A stretch of 64,000 bases of DNA from assembly GCF_030812295.1 (NCBI RefSeq), contig NZ_JAUSSK010000002.1:836001-900000 (forward strand), in the 5' to 3' direction. Of the stretch, positions 34,910 to 43,153 are shown piece by piece. Positions within the stretch are counted from its first letter, which is position 1; each line of letters opens with the position of its first letter. This stretch comes from Luteibacter jiangsuensis (GTDB lineage Bacteria; Pseudomonadota; Gammaproteobacteria; Xanthomonadales; Rhodanobacteraceae). The translations under genes and the position numbers were made by a program. The notes below the pieces were generated by a model. It was not told the origin of the DNA, searched no databases, and was given only the letters and a program-made list of their open reading frames with translations.

Positions 34910-35557
34910 TTACTTGCCGCCCTTCAATTCCTTGTCGACCAGGAACGTCGCGACGCCATTGAGCTCGTCGAAGTCCTTGATCTGGGCGCTGCGGTACTTG
35001 CCGTCCACGACGATGGTCGGCGTGCCGTCGATGCCCCATGCCTGGATCAGCTTGGTGTCGGCGAGGATGCGGTCGCGCGTTTCGCCACTGTTGGCGGCGG
35101 CGAGGAACTTCGCCTTGTCCACGCCATGTTGGGCATACCAGTCGGCGAGTTCGTCGAGCGTGCGCAGTGGGTAATGCTCTTCATGGATGGCCTTGAACAG
35201 CGCGGCGTGCGTGGCCGGCAGCGCGTTGAGCTTCTTCGCCGCGTAATAGGCCTGGGCATATGGAAGCCAGGCGTCGTTGAACGCCGCCGGGATGGCATGG
35301 AACACCACGCCCTTGGGCAGATCCTTCTGCAATTGCTCGACCTTCGGCTCGTAATGCGCGCAATGGATGCAGCCGTACGAGAACACCTCGACGACCTCCA
35401 CCTTGCCGTTCTTCGGATCGAGGCGTTGCGGCGCGCCGGTGGCCACGTATTGCGTGCCCTCGGTATAGGCCGGGGTGGATGCGTCGTCGGCGGGGCGCGC
35501 GCTGCAGGCGGCGGTCATGGCCAGGCCGACGAAGAGGAGCGAAAGACGCTTGAACAT
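34910..35557 (-). CDS. DsbA-like thiol:disulfide interchange lipoprotein (CIHC)
   Basis: A 215-residue DsbA-fold protein. A lipoprotein signal with lipobox MTAAC puts the acylated cysteine at residue 18. The thioredoxin-like domain has the active site VFSYGCIHCAHYEPK (C63, C66) with DsbA's CxHC form, the helical insertion in the middle, and the cis-proline strand GIDGTPTIVVDGKY. It should oxidise thiols of exported proteins in the periplasm. It lies 30 bases downstream of a second DsbA-like lipoprotein gene; the two are paralogues with different active-site dipeptides. Confidence 0.92.
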   Translation of the reverse strand: MFKRLSLLFVGLAMTAACSARPADDASTPAYTEGTQYVATGAPQRLDPKNGKVEVVEVFSYGCIHCAHYEPKVEQLQKDLPKGVVFHAIPAAFNDAWLPYAQAYYAAKKLNALPATHAALFKAIHEEHYPLRTLDELADWYAQHGVDKAKFLAAANSGETRDRILADTKLIQAWGIDGTPTIVVDGKYRSAQIKDFDELNGVATFLVDKELKGGK

Positions 35558-35587
35558 GGATGTCTCCGAAGTGGGTCGAGTGCGCGG

Positions 35588-36463
35588 TTACTTGCCCGCG
35601 GCTTCCTTGCTGACGAGCCACTGGGTGAGCTCGACCGCCTGCGGATAGCCGCCAGCGGTGATCGGGGTCAGCCGGTACTTGCCGTTGACGACGATCGTCG
35701 GCGTGCTATCGACCTCGTAGGCGCGGATCAGTTCATCGGCGCGCTTCATCTTGGTATTGATGGTGAAGGAGTTGGCCGTGGCGACGAATTCGTCGGGCTT
35801 GACGCCGTACTTGACGTAGAACTTGGCCACGTCGTCGATGGTCGGCCATGCCGACTGGGCCTTCGGCTTGCCGGACTGCTGGTCCATGATGCCGAGCTCG
35901 CCGCTCTTGAAGACGGCGTCGAAGAATGCATCGTGGCTCTGCTTGTCGACGCCGAAGGCCTGCGCGGTGAGGTAGGCGCGCTGCAGCAGCGGCCAGTTCT
36001 CGTCCGGGCGGAACGACGCGGGGGTATAGGTCATGACCGCGCCCTTGGGCAGGCTCTTGGCCAGCTCGTCCACCACGCCGTGGAACTGGAAGCAGGCGGG
36101 GCAGCCGTACGAGAACACCTCGGTGACCTCGATCTTGCCGGGCGTGCTGGTGGGCTGGACCGGATCGATGCGGAAGTAATGCTTGCCTTCCACCCACTTG
36201 CCGTCGTCGACGAACGGCTTCGCGGCAGGGCGGTTGTCGTCGTCGGCGCTTGTGACGGGTGCGGGTGCCGTGCTGCCGCTGGCGGCCGGCGCGGCCGTCG
36301 TCGCGGACGCGGGCGTAGCCGCCGCCGTGGACGGCGATGCCGGCGTCGCCGCCGGGGCCGCGGTCGAGGCGGCGGGCGGTGCCGTGGCGCTGTCGTTGTT
36401 GCCCGAGCCGCAGGCGGCAAGGCCGATCAGGGCGGCGCAGAGGAGGGGAAGGCGCATACGCAT
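35588..36463 (-). CDS. DsbA-like thiol:disulfide interchange lipoprotein (CPAC) with long Ala/Pro/Thr linker
   Basis: A 291-residue lipoprotein. The lipobox LAAC gives an acylated C18, then a low-complexity Ala/Pro/Thr/Ser linker runs over about residues 24-75, and the DsbA fold follows with active site VFSYGCPACFQFHG (C121, C124) and cis-proline strand VDSTPTIVVNGKYR. The linker would let the catalytic domain stand well away from the membrane. The CPAC active site differs from the CIHC of the neighbour and suggests a different redox potential or partner. The first of two close in-frame ATGs was chosen because AAGGA lies upstream of it. The cytochrome c4 gene precedes it behind a terminator-like hairpin. 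Confidence 0.92.
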   Translation of the reverse strand: MRMRLPLLCAALIGLAACGSGNNDSATAPPAASTAAPAATPASPSTAAATPASATTAAPAASGSTAPAPVTSADDDNRPAAKPFVDDGKWVEGKHYFRIDPVQPTSTPGKIEVTEVFSYGCPACFQFHGVVDELAKSLPKGAVMTYTPASFRPDENWPLLQRAYLTAQAFGVDKQSHDAFFDAVFKSGELGIMDQQSGKPKAQSAWPTIDDVAKFYVKYGVKPDEFVATANSFTINTKMKRADELIRAYEVDSTPTIVVNGKYRLTPITAGGYPQAVELTQWLVSKEAAGK

Positions 36464-36489
36464 GTGGGGTCCTTTTCTTACCTTCTTAA

Positions 36490-36515
36490 ACAGGAACGGG
36501 CCCGAAGGGGCCCGT
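36490..36515 (-). terminator. Terminator-like hairpin after cytochrome c4 gene
   Basis: ACGGGCCC and GGGCCCGT pair perfectly around a four-base loop (36496-36515). Read on the minus strand the stem is followed by TCCTGTTTAA, a weak U-tract, 24 bases after the cytochrome c4 stop and just ahead of the DsbA-like gene. It probably reduces but need not abolish read-through. Confidence 0.6.
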
Positions 36516-36538
36516 CCGATCGTCCAACTTTAACGCCA

Positions 36539-37312
36539 TCAGGGCGTCGCGGGTGCGGCAGCCGTCGGTTCGTTCGTGTGCAGGCCTTCGATATAACTGG
36601 CCACGGCCGCGATGTCCTTGTCGCCGAGTTTCTGCGCGATCGACACCATGATCTTGGTACGCGGGCCGTCGTTCGGCGTGCCGCCGTCGTGCCAACCCTT
36701 CAGCCGCGCCTCGACGTACTTCGCATGCTGGCTGGTGAGCTGCGGATAGTGCGCTCCCGGGTTGCCGCGGCCGTCGGGGCCGTGGCACGCCATGCAGGCA
36801 GGGATGCCGCGGTCGACATCGCCCTGGCGGTAGAGCGTCTGGCCCTGTTCGACCAGCGCCTGGTCGGCCACGCCGGGCAGGGACGCCTTGCCGGCGAAGT
36901 AGGCGCCGATGTCGTGCATGTCCTGCTCGGACAGGGGTTGGGCGAAGCCGACCATGATCGGATTCATGCGCTTGCCCGACTTGAAGTCCGCCAGCTGCGC
37001 GGCGATGTACTGCTCGTTCTGGCCGGCGAGGCGCGGGTACTGCGGATCGGTGGAATTACCGTCGATGCCGTGGCAGGCACCGCAGGCGGCGGCCTTGCCC
37101 TGGCCGGCCGTGGCATCGCCCGGCTTCAGCGCGGCGGTGGACGTTTCGGCTGTCGGCATGCCCGGAGTGGCTGGATCGGTGGCCGGATTGGCGGCGGTCG
37201 TGGCGGCCGGAGCCGGTGCGCTCGCCGGCTTGGCGGGAGTTGCGGTCTGGCCCGCGGCTGCATGCATGACGAGCAACGCGGTGATGGCAGCGGCGGCGTG
37301 CCGAAACTTCAT
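36539..37312 (-). CDS. Cytochrome c4-like dihaem protein
   Basis: A 257-residue exported dihaem cytochrome. The signal peptide is cleaved near residue 21 (HAAAG), an Ala/Pro/Thr linker covers about residues 22-60, and two homologous cytochrome c domains follow with haem-binding motifs CGACH (C77, C80, H81) and CMACH (C173, C176, H177). Axial methionines are likely in MNPIMVGFAQPLS and TKIMVSIAQKLG. Cytochrome c4 passes electrons to terminal oxidases such as the aa3 and cbb3 types. The linker before the haem domains is longer than in Pseudomonas c4 and resembles that of the adjacent DsbA-like lipoprotein. It is divergent from engB. Confidence 0.9.
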   Translation of the reverse strand: MKFRHAAAAITALLVMHAAAGQTATPAKPASAPAPAATTAANPATDPATPGMPTAETSTAALKPGDATAGQGKAAACGACHGIDGNSTDPQYPRLAGQNEQYIAAQLADFKSGKRMNPIMVGFAQPLSEQDMHDIGAYFAGKASLPGVADQALVEQGQTLYRQGDVDRGIPACMACHGPDGRGNPGAHYPQLTSQHAKYVEARLKGWHDGGTPNDGPRTKIMVSIAQKLGDKDIAAVASYIEGLHTNEPTAAAPATP

Positions 37313-37484
37313 AAGTCTCTCCAAGGGGAACTTTCCGGACCGGGACGCGTACCCTGCCGCGCCTCAACCAAAAGATTATGGGGGGCGCGGGAGAGCCCGG
37401 TCAAACCGCACCGCGCGCGCCGCCGGGCACGATCGCATACACTGCCGGGCCTCCGTTTCCTTGCGCCCCGCTGGCCACTTACCC

Positions 37485-38129
37485 ATGTCCTCCAATCCCC
37501 TCAATGGCGCCCGTTTCGTGCTGGCCGCCCACGAAATCACCCAGCTCCCCTACGACCAGGGTGCCGAAGTGGCCTTCGCGGGGCGCTCCAACGCGGGCAA
37601 GTCGAGCGCATTGAACGCGCTCACGGGGCACAACGGCCTGGCCAGGACCTCGAAGACGCCCGGGCGCACGCAGTTGATGGTCGTGTTCGACCTGCCGCCG
37701 TTGAAGGTGGAGGGCGCCGCGCCGGTCGATGCCCGCCTGGTGGACCTGCCCGGCTACGGTTACGCCAAGGTGCCCGAGGCGATGCGCCAACATTGGCGCG
37801 GCGAGATCGACGCCTATCTGAAGATGCGCCGCAGCCTGCGCGGCATCGTCCTGATCGTGGACATCCGCCACGAGCTGAAGGATTTCGACAGGACGATGCT
37901 CGATTTCTGCGCGGCTACCGAGCTGCCTTGCCACGTATTGCTGACCAAGGCCGACAAGCTCTCGCGTGGCCAGGCGTCCGCCGCGCTGGAGGCCTTGCGC
38001 AAGGACTTCCGCGCGAACGGCGTGCCCGGCACGGCGCAGGTCTTTTCCTCGACCGCGAAAACCGGCGTGGAGGAAGCGCGTGCCCGGGTGATGGAACTGC
38101 TGGCGACACCCCGGCCGCACGAACTCTGA
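37485..38129 (+). CDS. engB: Ribosome biogenesis GTPase EngB (YihA/YsxC)
   Basis: A 214-residue small GTPase. GTP-binding motifs in order: G1 AFAGRSNAGKSS (about residues 31-41), G2 SKTPGRTQLM, G3 VDLPGYGYAKVP, G4 LLTKADKLSRG and G5 FSSTAKTGVEE. It is required for assembly of the large ribosomal subunit in many bacteria. The start MSSNPLNGARFVLAAHE was taken from family length; no clear ribosome-binding site was seen and 173 bases separate it from the divergent cytochrome c4 gene. Confidence 0.94.
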   Translation: MSSNPLNGARFVLAAHEITQLPYDQGAEVAFAGRSNAGKSSALNALTGHNGLARTSKTPGRTQLMVVFDLPPLKVEGAAPVDARLVDLPGYGYAKVPEAMRQHWRGEIDAYLKMRRSLRGIVLIVDIRHELKDFDRTMLDFCAATELPCHVLLTKADKLSRGQASAALEALRKDFRANGVPGTAQVFSSTAKTGVEEARARVMELLATPRPHEL

Positions 38130-38141
38130 CGCGGACCGCTC

Positions 38142-38630
38142 CTACGCCAGGGTTGCCATGAACACCCTGCACAGCGCTTCCATGCCCTTGCGATCCTCGT
38201 CGTCGAAGCGAGCGACCGACGGGCTGTCGACGTCCCACACGCCGAACAGGCTGCCGTCGGCCATCACCAGGGGCACCACGATCTCGGAATTCGATGCCGC
38301 GTCGCAGGCGATGTGGCCATCGAATTCGTGCACGTCGCGAATCACCTGCGTTTCCCGCGTCTGCGCGGCCGTGCCGCAGACACCGCGGCCCACGGCGATG
38401 CGAATGCAGGCGGGCTTGCCCTGGAACGGGCCGACGACCAGTTCCGTGCCGTCGAACAGGTAGAAGCCTGCCCAGTTGAGGTCGGGCACCGCGTCGTAGA
38501 CGAGCGCGGCGAAGTTGGCGGCATTGGCGATCGTGTTCGGCTCGCCATGCATCAGGCCCTGGGCCTGCTGGACCAGTTCGGCGTACAGGGCGGCCTTGTC
38601 GTCGGTGGCGATGGCCTTGGTTTCGAACAT
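38142..38630 (-). CDS. msrC: Free methionine-(R)-sulfoxide reductase (GAF domain)
   Basis: A 162-residue single-GAF-domain enzyme. The three cysteines of the fRMsr mechanism are at C75 (KPACIRIAV), C85 (RGVCGTAA) and C109 (HIACDAAS), with spacing of 10 and 24 residues exactly as in E. coli MsrC (84, 94, 118). Other marks are NWAGFYLFDG and VPLVMADGSLFGVWDVDSP. It reduces free methionine R-sulfoxide with thioredoxin and so protects against oxidation. It converges on engB with a 12-base gap and is divergent from bioD. Confidence 0.93.
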   Translation of the reverse strand: MFETKAIATDDKAALYAELVQQAQGLMHGEPNTIANAANFAALVYDAVPDLNWAGFYLFDGTELVVGPFQGKPACIRIAVGRGVCGTAAQTRETQVIRDVHEFDGHIACDAASNSEIVVPLVMADGSLFGVWDVDSPSVARFDDEDRKGMEALCRVFMATLA

Positions 38631-38704
38631 GGCGGTTCCTGGAGCGATTCGTGGGCGAGGCGGTGTATGGTGCCACGTCCCAAGTTCCGCAAGGCTGTCG
38701 CACG

Positions 38705-39376
38705 ATGTCGCGCCATATCTTTGTCACCGGTACCGACACGGGAATCGGCAAGACGCACGCCGCCCAGGTCCTCGTCCATGCATTCCGCAGGACGGGCGAG
38801 CGCGTGGCCGGGATGAAGCCCATCGCCAGCGGTTCGGCGCGAGGCCCGGAAGGCATGCGCAACCAGGATGCCCTCGATTTGCAGGCCGCCAGCGCGCCTC
38901 TCCCGGCGTACGAACGGGTCAATCCCGTGGCGCTGGAGGAAGCCGTGGCGCCGCATCTCGCCGCCTCACGGTCGGGACAGCCTATCGATTGGCCGCCGCT
39001 CGATGCCGCCTTCCAGCTATTGGCACGCGATTACGACCGCGTGGTGGTCGAGGGCGTGGGTGGCTGGATGGTGCCGCTGGCCGAAGGCATGTCGACCGAA
39101 GACATGCCCTCACGCTGGAACCTGCCCGTGGTGCTGGTGGTCGGAGTGCGCCTGGGTTGCATCAGTCATGCGCGCCTCACGGCGCGGGCGATACAGGCCG
39201 ATGGTTGTCGACTGGCGGGCTGGATCGCCAACGTGATCGAGCCGACGATGCCCTTGTGGGAGGAAAACATCCAGACGTTGCGCGACTACCTGCCGGCAGC
39301 ATGCCTGGGCGTGTTGCCCTACGGCGTGGCGCCTGCCGATGCGGCCGTTCTCCTCGACCTCGGCCCGCTGGGCTGA
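38705..39376 (+). CDS. bioD: Dethiobiotin synthetase
   Basis: A 223-residue P-loop enzyme closing the ureido ring of dethiobiotin from 7,8-diaminopelargonate, CO2 and ATP. Marks are the P-loop FVTGTDTGIGKT (about residues 6-17), GMKPIASGS, VVVEGVGGWMVPL, and LPVVLVVGVRLGCISHARLT. Length matches E. coli BioD (225). The start MSRHIFVTGTD lacks a strong ribosome-binding site, but upstream frame is not family-like. It stands apart from the other bio genes here. Confidence 0.94.
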   Translation: MSRHIFVTGTDTGIGKTHAAQVLVHAFRRTGERVAGMKPIASGSARGPEGMRNQDALDLQAASAPLPAYERVNPVALEEAVAPHLAASRSGQPIDWPPLDAAFQLLARDYDRVVVEGVGGWMVPLAEGMSTEDMPSRWNLPVVLVVGVRLGCISHARLTARAIQADGCRLAGWIANVIEPTMPLWEENIQTLRDYLPAACLGVLPYGVAPADAAVLLDLGPLG

Positions 39377-39413
39377 CGGTCCCTTCACGCGTTTCATCCT
39401 AACTAGTCGAGCC

Positions 39414-39749
39414 ATGACCACCTACTATCTTTCCGTCAAGGACATGAGCAAGGCGAAGGGCCCGGACCCGGAGCTTTCCTTCGAAGGCATCGGCCCGGAG
39501 AAACTGGCCGCCGACATCGCCGATGCGATGCGCAGCGACGACCTGTTCCAGCGCTGGCGCGCCAAGCAGCCGGAGCCGGACGAGGTCGACCCCAGCCTCG
39601 GGGTGGCGGATGCTTCCGCGTCCGCCACGGGCGAGCTCTCGAACGACCGCAACGACGTCAAGCTGACCACCTCGTTGCCGATGCGGATCGTGAAGCACCG
39701 CCTGAACCTCCTGATCGGATCCAGCTGGGAGCTTCGCGACACCCGGTAA
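39414..39749 (+). CDS. Hypothetical protein, 111 residues
   Basis: An acidic-then-basic soluble protein beginning MTTYYLSVKDMSKAKGPDPELSFEGIGPEKLAADIADAMRS. The middle is Asp/Ser/Ala-rich (PSLGVADASASATGELSNDRN) and probably disordered, and the C-terminal part VKLTTSLPMRIVKHRLNLLIGSSWELRDTR may fold. No known family was recognised. Codon use looks like its neighbours. It lies 37 bases after bioD on the same strand and ends just before a perfect repeat hairpin that could terminate both. Confidence 0.7.
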   Translation: MTTYYLSVKDMSKAKGPDPELSFEGIGPEKLAADIADAMRSDDLFQRWRAKQPEPDEVDPSLGVADASASATGELSNDRNDVKLTTSLPMRIVKHRLNLLIGSSWELRDTR

Positions 39750-39750
39750 G

Positions 39751-39775
39751 ACATCGCCGACCCTGTCGGCGATGG
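39751..39775. repeat. REP-like perfect hairpin
   Basis: ATCGCCGAC-CCT-GTCGGCGAT is a perfect 9-base stem with a 3-base loop, starting two bases after the stop of the 111-residue protein. It is a compact variant of the GCCGACAGGGTCGGC repeat, without the TCCCAC tail. No U-tract follows, so any terminator role would be weak. Confidence 0.7.
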
Positions 39776-39858
39776 AACGCCCTGACCGATGGCGGTTGTT
39801 CCGGACACGCCACCACGGCTAGAGTCGGTGACTTTCACCGTCAGGGGATACCTCGACC

Positions 39859-42039
39859 ATGCTCAAGGTCCGCACACTCGTGATCGCCACTTCGATCGCC
39901 CTAACCGCCGCCTGCTCATCGTCCAACGAAGCCGACAAGGCCGCCGCGCCCGCCTCGCCGGGAAGCGCGCCCGCGCCTACGACGACCGCGGCGACCACCG
40001 CGCACGAGAACCCGTTGCTGACCCAGAGTTCGCTGCCGTTCCAGGCCCCCCCGTTCGACAAGATCGTGGATGCGGATTTCCAGCCCGCGCTGGAAGAAGG
40101 CATGAAGCAGCAGCTGGCCGAGGTCGAGGCGATCGCCAACGCGCCCGGGGAACCCACGTTCGAGAACACCGTCGTCGCCCTGGAGAAGACGGGCGTCCTG
40201 CTCAAGCGCGTCGAGAACGTGTTCAGCACGCTTACCGGTGCCAACACCAACGACACCTTGCAGAAGGTCGAGGAAGAGGAATCGCCGAAGCTCGCCGCGC
40301 ATAGCGATGCGATCTACCTCAACGACAAGTTGTTCAAGCGGGTGGAAGCGCTCTACGAGAAGCGCGCTTCGCTGAACCTCGATCCGGAATCCGCCCGTCT
40401 TCTCCAGGTGACCTATGACGATTTCGTCCATGAGGGCGCGAAGCTTTCCGAAGCGGACAAGGGCAAGCTCAAGGCGCTGAACAAGGAAGAGTCGACGCTC
40501 AGCACGAAGTTCACCAACCAGTTGCTGGCCGCTACCAAGGCCGCCGCCCTGGTAGCCGACGACAGGAAGGCGCTCGACGGCATGTCCGATGCCGACATCG
40601 AAGCCGCGGCCGCGGCCGCCAAGGATCGTCAACTCGACGGCAAGTTCGTGGTGACCTTGCAGAACACGACACAGCAGCCGGCGCTACAGGCGATGAACGA
40701 TCGCGCCACGCGTGAAAAGTTGTTCAAGGCCTCCTGGGAGCGTGCCGAGCACGGCGACGCCAACGACACGCGGCAGATCATCACGCGCATCGCACAGCTG
40801 CGCGCCGATCGCGCGAAGCTGCTCGGGTTCCCGAACTACGCGGCGTGGAAGCTCGACGACCAGATGGCGAAGACGCCCGAAGCCGCCGAGAAGTTCATGG
40901 AACGCCTGGCGCCTGCAGCCGTCGCCCGCGCGACGGCCGAATCGAAGGATATCCAGCAAGTGATCGACCAGGAGAAGGGTGGCTTCAAGGTCCAGGCCTG
41001 GGACTGGGACCATTATGCCGAGAAGGTGCGAAAGGCCAAGTACGACCTGGACGAAGCGCAGATCAAGCCGTATTTCGAGCTCGACAACGTGCTGCAGAAT
41101 GGTGTGTTCTACGCAGCCACCCAGCTCTACGGCATCACCTTCAAGGAGCGCAAGGACATCCCGGTGTGGCAGCCGGACGTGCGTGTGTTCGAGGTGTTCG
41201 ACAAGGACGGTACCTCGATGGCACTGTTCTATTGCGACTACTTCAAGCGCGACAACAAGAACGGCGGCGCGTGGATGAGCAACCTCGTCGACCAGTCGAA
41301 GCTGTTCGGTACCAAGCCGGTGGTGTACAACGTCGCCAACTTCACCAAGCCGGCCGCGGGCCAGCCGGCACTGCTCTCGTTCGACGACGTGACCACGATG
41401 TTCCATGAGTTCGGTCACGCGTTGCATGGTCTGTTCGCCGACGCGCAGTACCCCTCGCTTTCCGGCACCAGCACCGCGCGCGATTTCGTCGAGTTTCCCT
41501 CGCAGTTGAACGAACAGTGGGCATCCGATCCGCAGGTATTCGCCCATTACGCGAAGCACTACCAGACCGGCGCGCCCATGCCGGCCGAGCTGGTGGAGAA
41601 GATCAAGAAGGCGCACAGCTTCAACCAGGGCTATGCAATGAGCGAGTTGATTTCCGCCGCCCTGCTGGACATGCAGTGGCACATGCTGCCGCCGGGCGGC
41701 GCCCAGCAGGACGTGGATACGTTCGAAGCCAACGCGCTGAAGCACGCGGGCTTCACGTTGCCTCAGGTGCCTCCGCGCTATCGCTCGAGCTACTTCCAGC
41801 ACATCTGGGGCAATGGTTACGCCGCGGGCTACTACGCCTACCTGTGGACGCAGATGCTCGATTCCGACGCCTTCGAGTGGTTCAAGGAGCACGGCGGGCT
41901 CACTCGCGAGAATGGCCAGGTCTTCCGCGACAAGATCCTCTCCCGGGGAAACACCGTCGAACTGGGCAAGCTCTATCGCGATTTCCGCGGCAAGGACCCG
42001 AGCATCGAGCCGATGCTCAAGGATCGTGGGTTGAAATAA
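39859..42039 (+). CDS. dcp: Peptidyl-dipeptidase Dcp-like M3 metallopeptidase (lipoprotein)
   Basis: A 726-residue zinc peptidase of the M3 (thimet oligopeptidase/Dcp) family. The zinc motif HEFGHALHG begins at H516 and the third ligand is in the family segment after SGTSTARDFVEFPSQLNEQW. An N-terminal lipoprotein signal (lipobox LTAAC, acylated cysteine near residue 20) plus an Ala/Thr linker indicate an envelope location, unlike cytoplasmic E. coli Dcp. Dcp removes C-terminal dipeptides. The gene is followed by a strong terminator shared with the convergent gene. Confidence 0.92.
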   Translation: MLKVRTLVIATSIALTAACSSSNEADKAAAPASPGSAPAPTTTAATTAHENPLLTQSSLPFQAPPFDKIVDADFQPALEEGMKQQLAEVEAIANAPGEPTFENTVVALEKTGVLLKRVENVFSTLTGANTNDTLQKVEEEESPKLAAHSDAIYLNDKLFKRVEALYEKRASLNLDPESARLLQVTYDDFVHEGAKLSEADKGKLKALNKEESTLSTKFTNQLLAATKAAALVADDRKALDGMSDADIEAAAAAAKDRQLDGKFVVTLQNTTQQPALQAMNDRATREKLFKASWERAEHGDANDTRQIITRIAQLRADRAKLLGFPNYAAWKLDDQMAKTPEAAEKFMERLAPAAVARATAESKDIQQVIDQEKGGFKVQAWDWDHYAEKVRKAKYDLDEAQIKPYFELDNVLQNGVFYAATQLYGITFKERKDIPVWQPDVRVFEVFDKDGTSMALFYCDYFKRDNKNGGAWMSNLVDQSKLFGTKPVVYNVANFTKPAAGQPALLSFDDVTTMFHEFGHALHGLFADAQYPSLSGTSTARDFVEFPSQLNEQWASDPQVFAHYAKHYQTGAPMPAELVEKIKKAHSFNQGYAMSELISAALLDMQWHMLPPGGAQQDVDTFEANALKHAGFTLPQVPPRYRSSYFQHIWGNGYAAGYYAYLWTQMLDSDAFEWFKEHGGLTRENGQVFRDKILSRGNTVELGKLYRDFRGKDPSIEPMLKDRGLK

Positions 42040-42062
42040 GTTCCGACCCCTGTCGATACGAG

Positions 42063-42088
42063 AAAGGGCCCCGAGGGGCCCTTTCCTT
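42063..42088. terminator. Bidirectional intrinsic terminator
   Basis: AAAGGGCCCC-GA-GGGGCCCTTT forms a perfect 10-base stem with a two-base loop, followed by CCTT on the plus strand and preceded by an A-rich stretch that becomes a U-tract on the minus strand (TTTCTC). It serves the dcp transcript and the convergent gene ending at 42087. Confidence 0.85.
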
Positions 42089-43034
42089 ATCTGGATCGAA
42101 GCATCACCTCGTCGATGCGCAGCTTTCCACCGGTCCAGCGCATGCCCTGCAGGCTCGATCCTCTCGGAGCCGTGAACGACAGGCGTTGCGGCCCGCTCGC
42201 CGGATCGATGCGAATCGAGTGCAGCGTGGTGAAATCAGGGGCTTCGAGGAACTCGATAGTGGCCGGCTCGCCCGACGGATCGGGTACGACGGTGAGATCC
42301 AGGGAGTTGCGTACCGTGCGATACATCAGGAGGGCATCGTTGCCTGCCGCCTCGGTGCTGCCCAGCACCTGTCCCGAGGTTTCCCCGTCGCTAGAGGCCG
42401 TGATTTCCAGTCCGCTGGAATTGGCGAGGATGATGTAGTGACCCTGGTCGATCAAGCCCTGTAGCGTGCCCGTAGGGAGCTCATCGAAGTCGATCAGCGT
42501 ACCGTCGGTAATAGGGGGCGAATGCATTTCGACGCCGTCGATGTATGCGCCGCGCTGCAATTGCAATGAAAGCCTGTTGAAGACTTGCTCTTCCGGCAAG
42601 CTCATGATGAGCCGCAGCCGGTTGATTGTCGTGCCGTGCTGGAGTGCGAGCGACTGTCGCTCCCGTTCATCGATGTAGAGGGTAGCCGTGGATGCGAGTG
42701 CTGGCGCGCCAGGTGGCAAGACGACGGTGAACGCCACGCTTCGCAGTGGTTTGTCGAACTGAATGTCGACGGACGCGGGGCCGGCCCGTTCGACACCGCC
42801 CAATGCAAGACCATAGGCAAGGTCATCCGGTTGTTCGACGGGCTTGATGACGGCGGCGCCGTCATTCATGGCCGCGATGCGGAAATGTTCGAGCTTGAGT
42901 TCGTCGCCGGGTTGGATGATGCCGGCGCGGGCCTGGTCGAAGGTTTCGAGATCGACACCGCGCACGGACCACGCGGTGCCTGGGGCGAGTGCGATGATTG
43001 CCGGAACGATTGCGGATAACAGAGTGCGTTTCAA
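42087..43034 (-). CDS. Exported two-domain protein of an unrecognised paralogous family (full-length member)
   Basis: A 315-residue protein with a signal peptide (MKRTLLSAIVPAIIALAPGT, cleaved after AWS near residue 23). The mature part appears to be two beta-rich domains. The N-domain (about 25-165) contains LKLEHFRIAAMNDGAAVIKP, FTVVLPPGAPAL and ends LQLQRGAYIDGVEM; the C-domain (about 170-315) contains ITASSDGETSGQVLG, LMYRTVRNSLDLTV and ends LQGMRWTGGKLRIDEVML. The N-domain matches the protein at 44452 and the C-domain the one at 43154. The start is TTG with GGAGG six bases upstream; the nearby ATG is out of frame and closes after two codons. No known family or function was recognised. 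Confidence 0.75.
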   Translation of the reverse strand: MKRTLLSAIVPAIIALAPGTAWSVRGVDLETFDQARAGIIQPGDELKLEHFRIAAMNDGAAVIKPVEQPDDLAYGLALGGVERAGPASVDIQFDKPLRSVAFTVVLPPGAPALASTATLYIDERERQSLALQHGTTINRLRLIMSLPEEQVFNRLSLQLQRGAYIDGVEMHSPPITDGTLIDFDELPTGTLQGLIDQGHYIILANSSGLEITASSDGETSGQVLGSTEAAGNDALLMYRTVRNSLDLTVVPDPSGEPATIEFLEAPDFTTLHSIRIDPASGPQRLSFTAPRGSSLQGMRWTGGKLRIDEVMLRSR

Positions 43035-43153
43035 TTCATTCCTCCCTGGAATGTCAGTACGGCCTCAATGGCCGCGCGCAGGATAGCAGCGCGCGCGGAT
43101 GAGGTGCGGCTGACAAGGGCGCGAACGCAAGTTGAAATTGCGCTTTGCACCGC

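Noticed and set aside
34760-38161. A 1133-codon plus-strand open frame across the DsbA, cytochrome c4 and engB genes
   Set aside because: It runs antisense through three clear genes and out of frame with engB, and its translation is low-complexity Gly/Arg/Ala. It is a product of high GC content.
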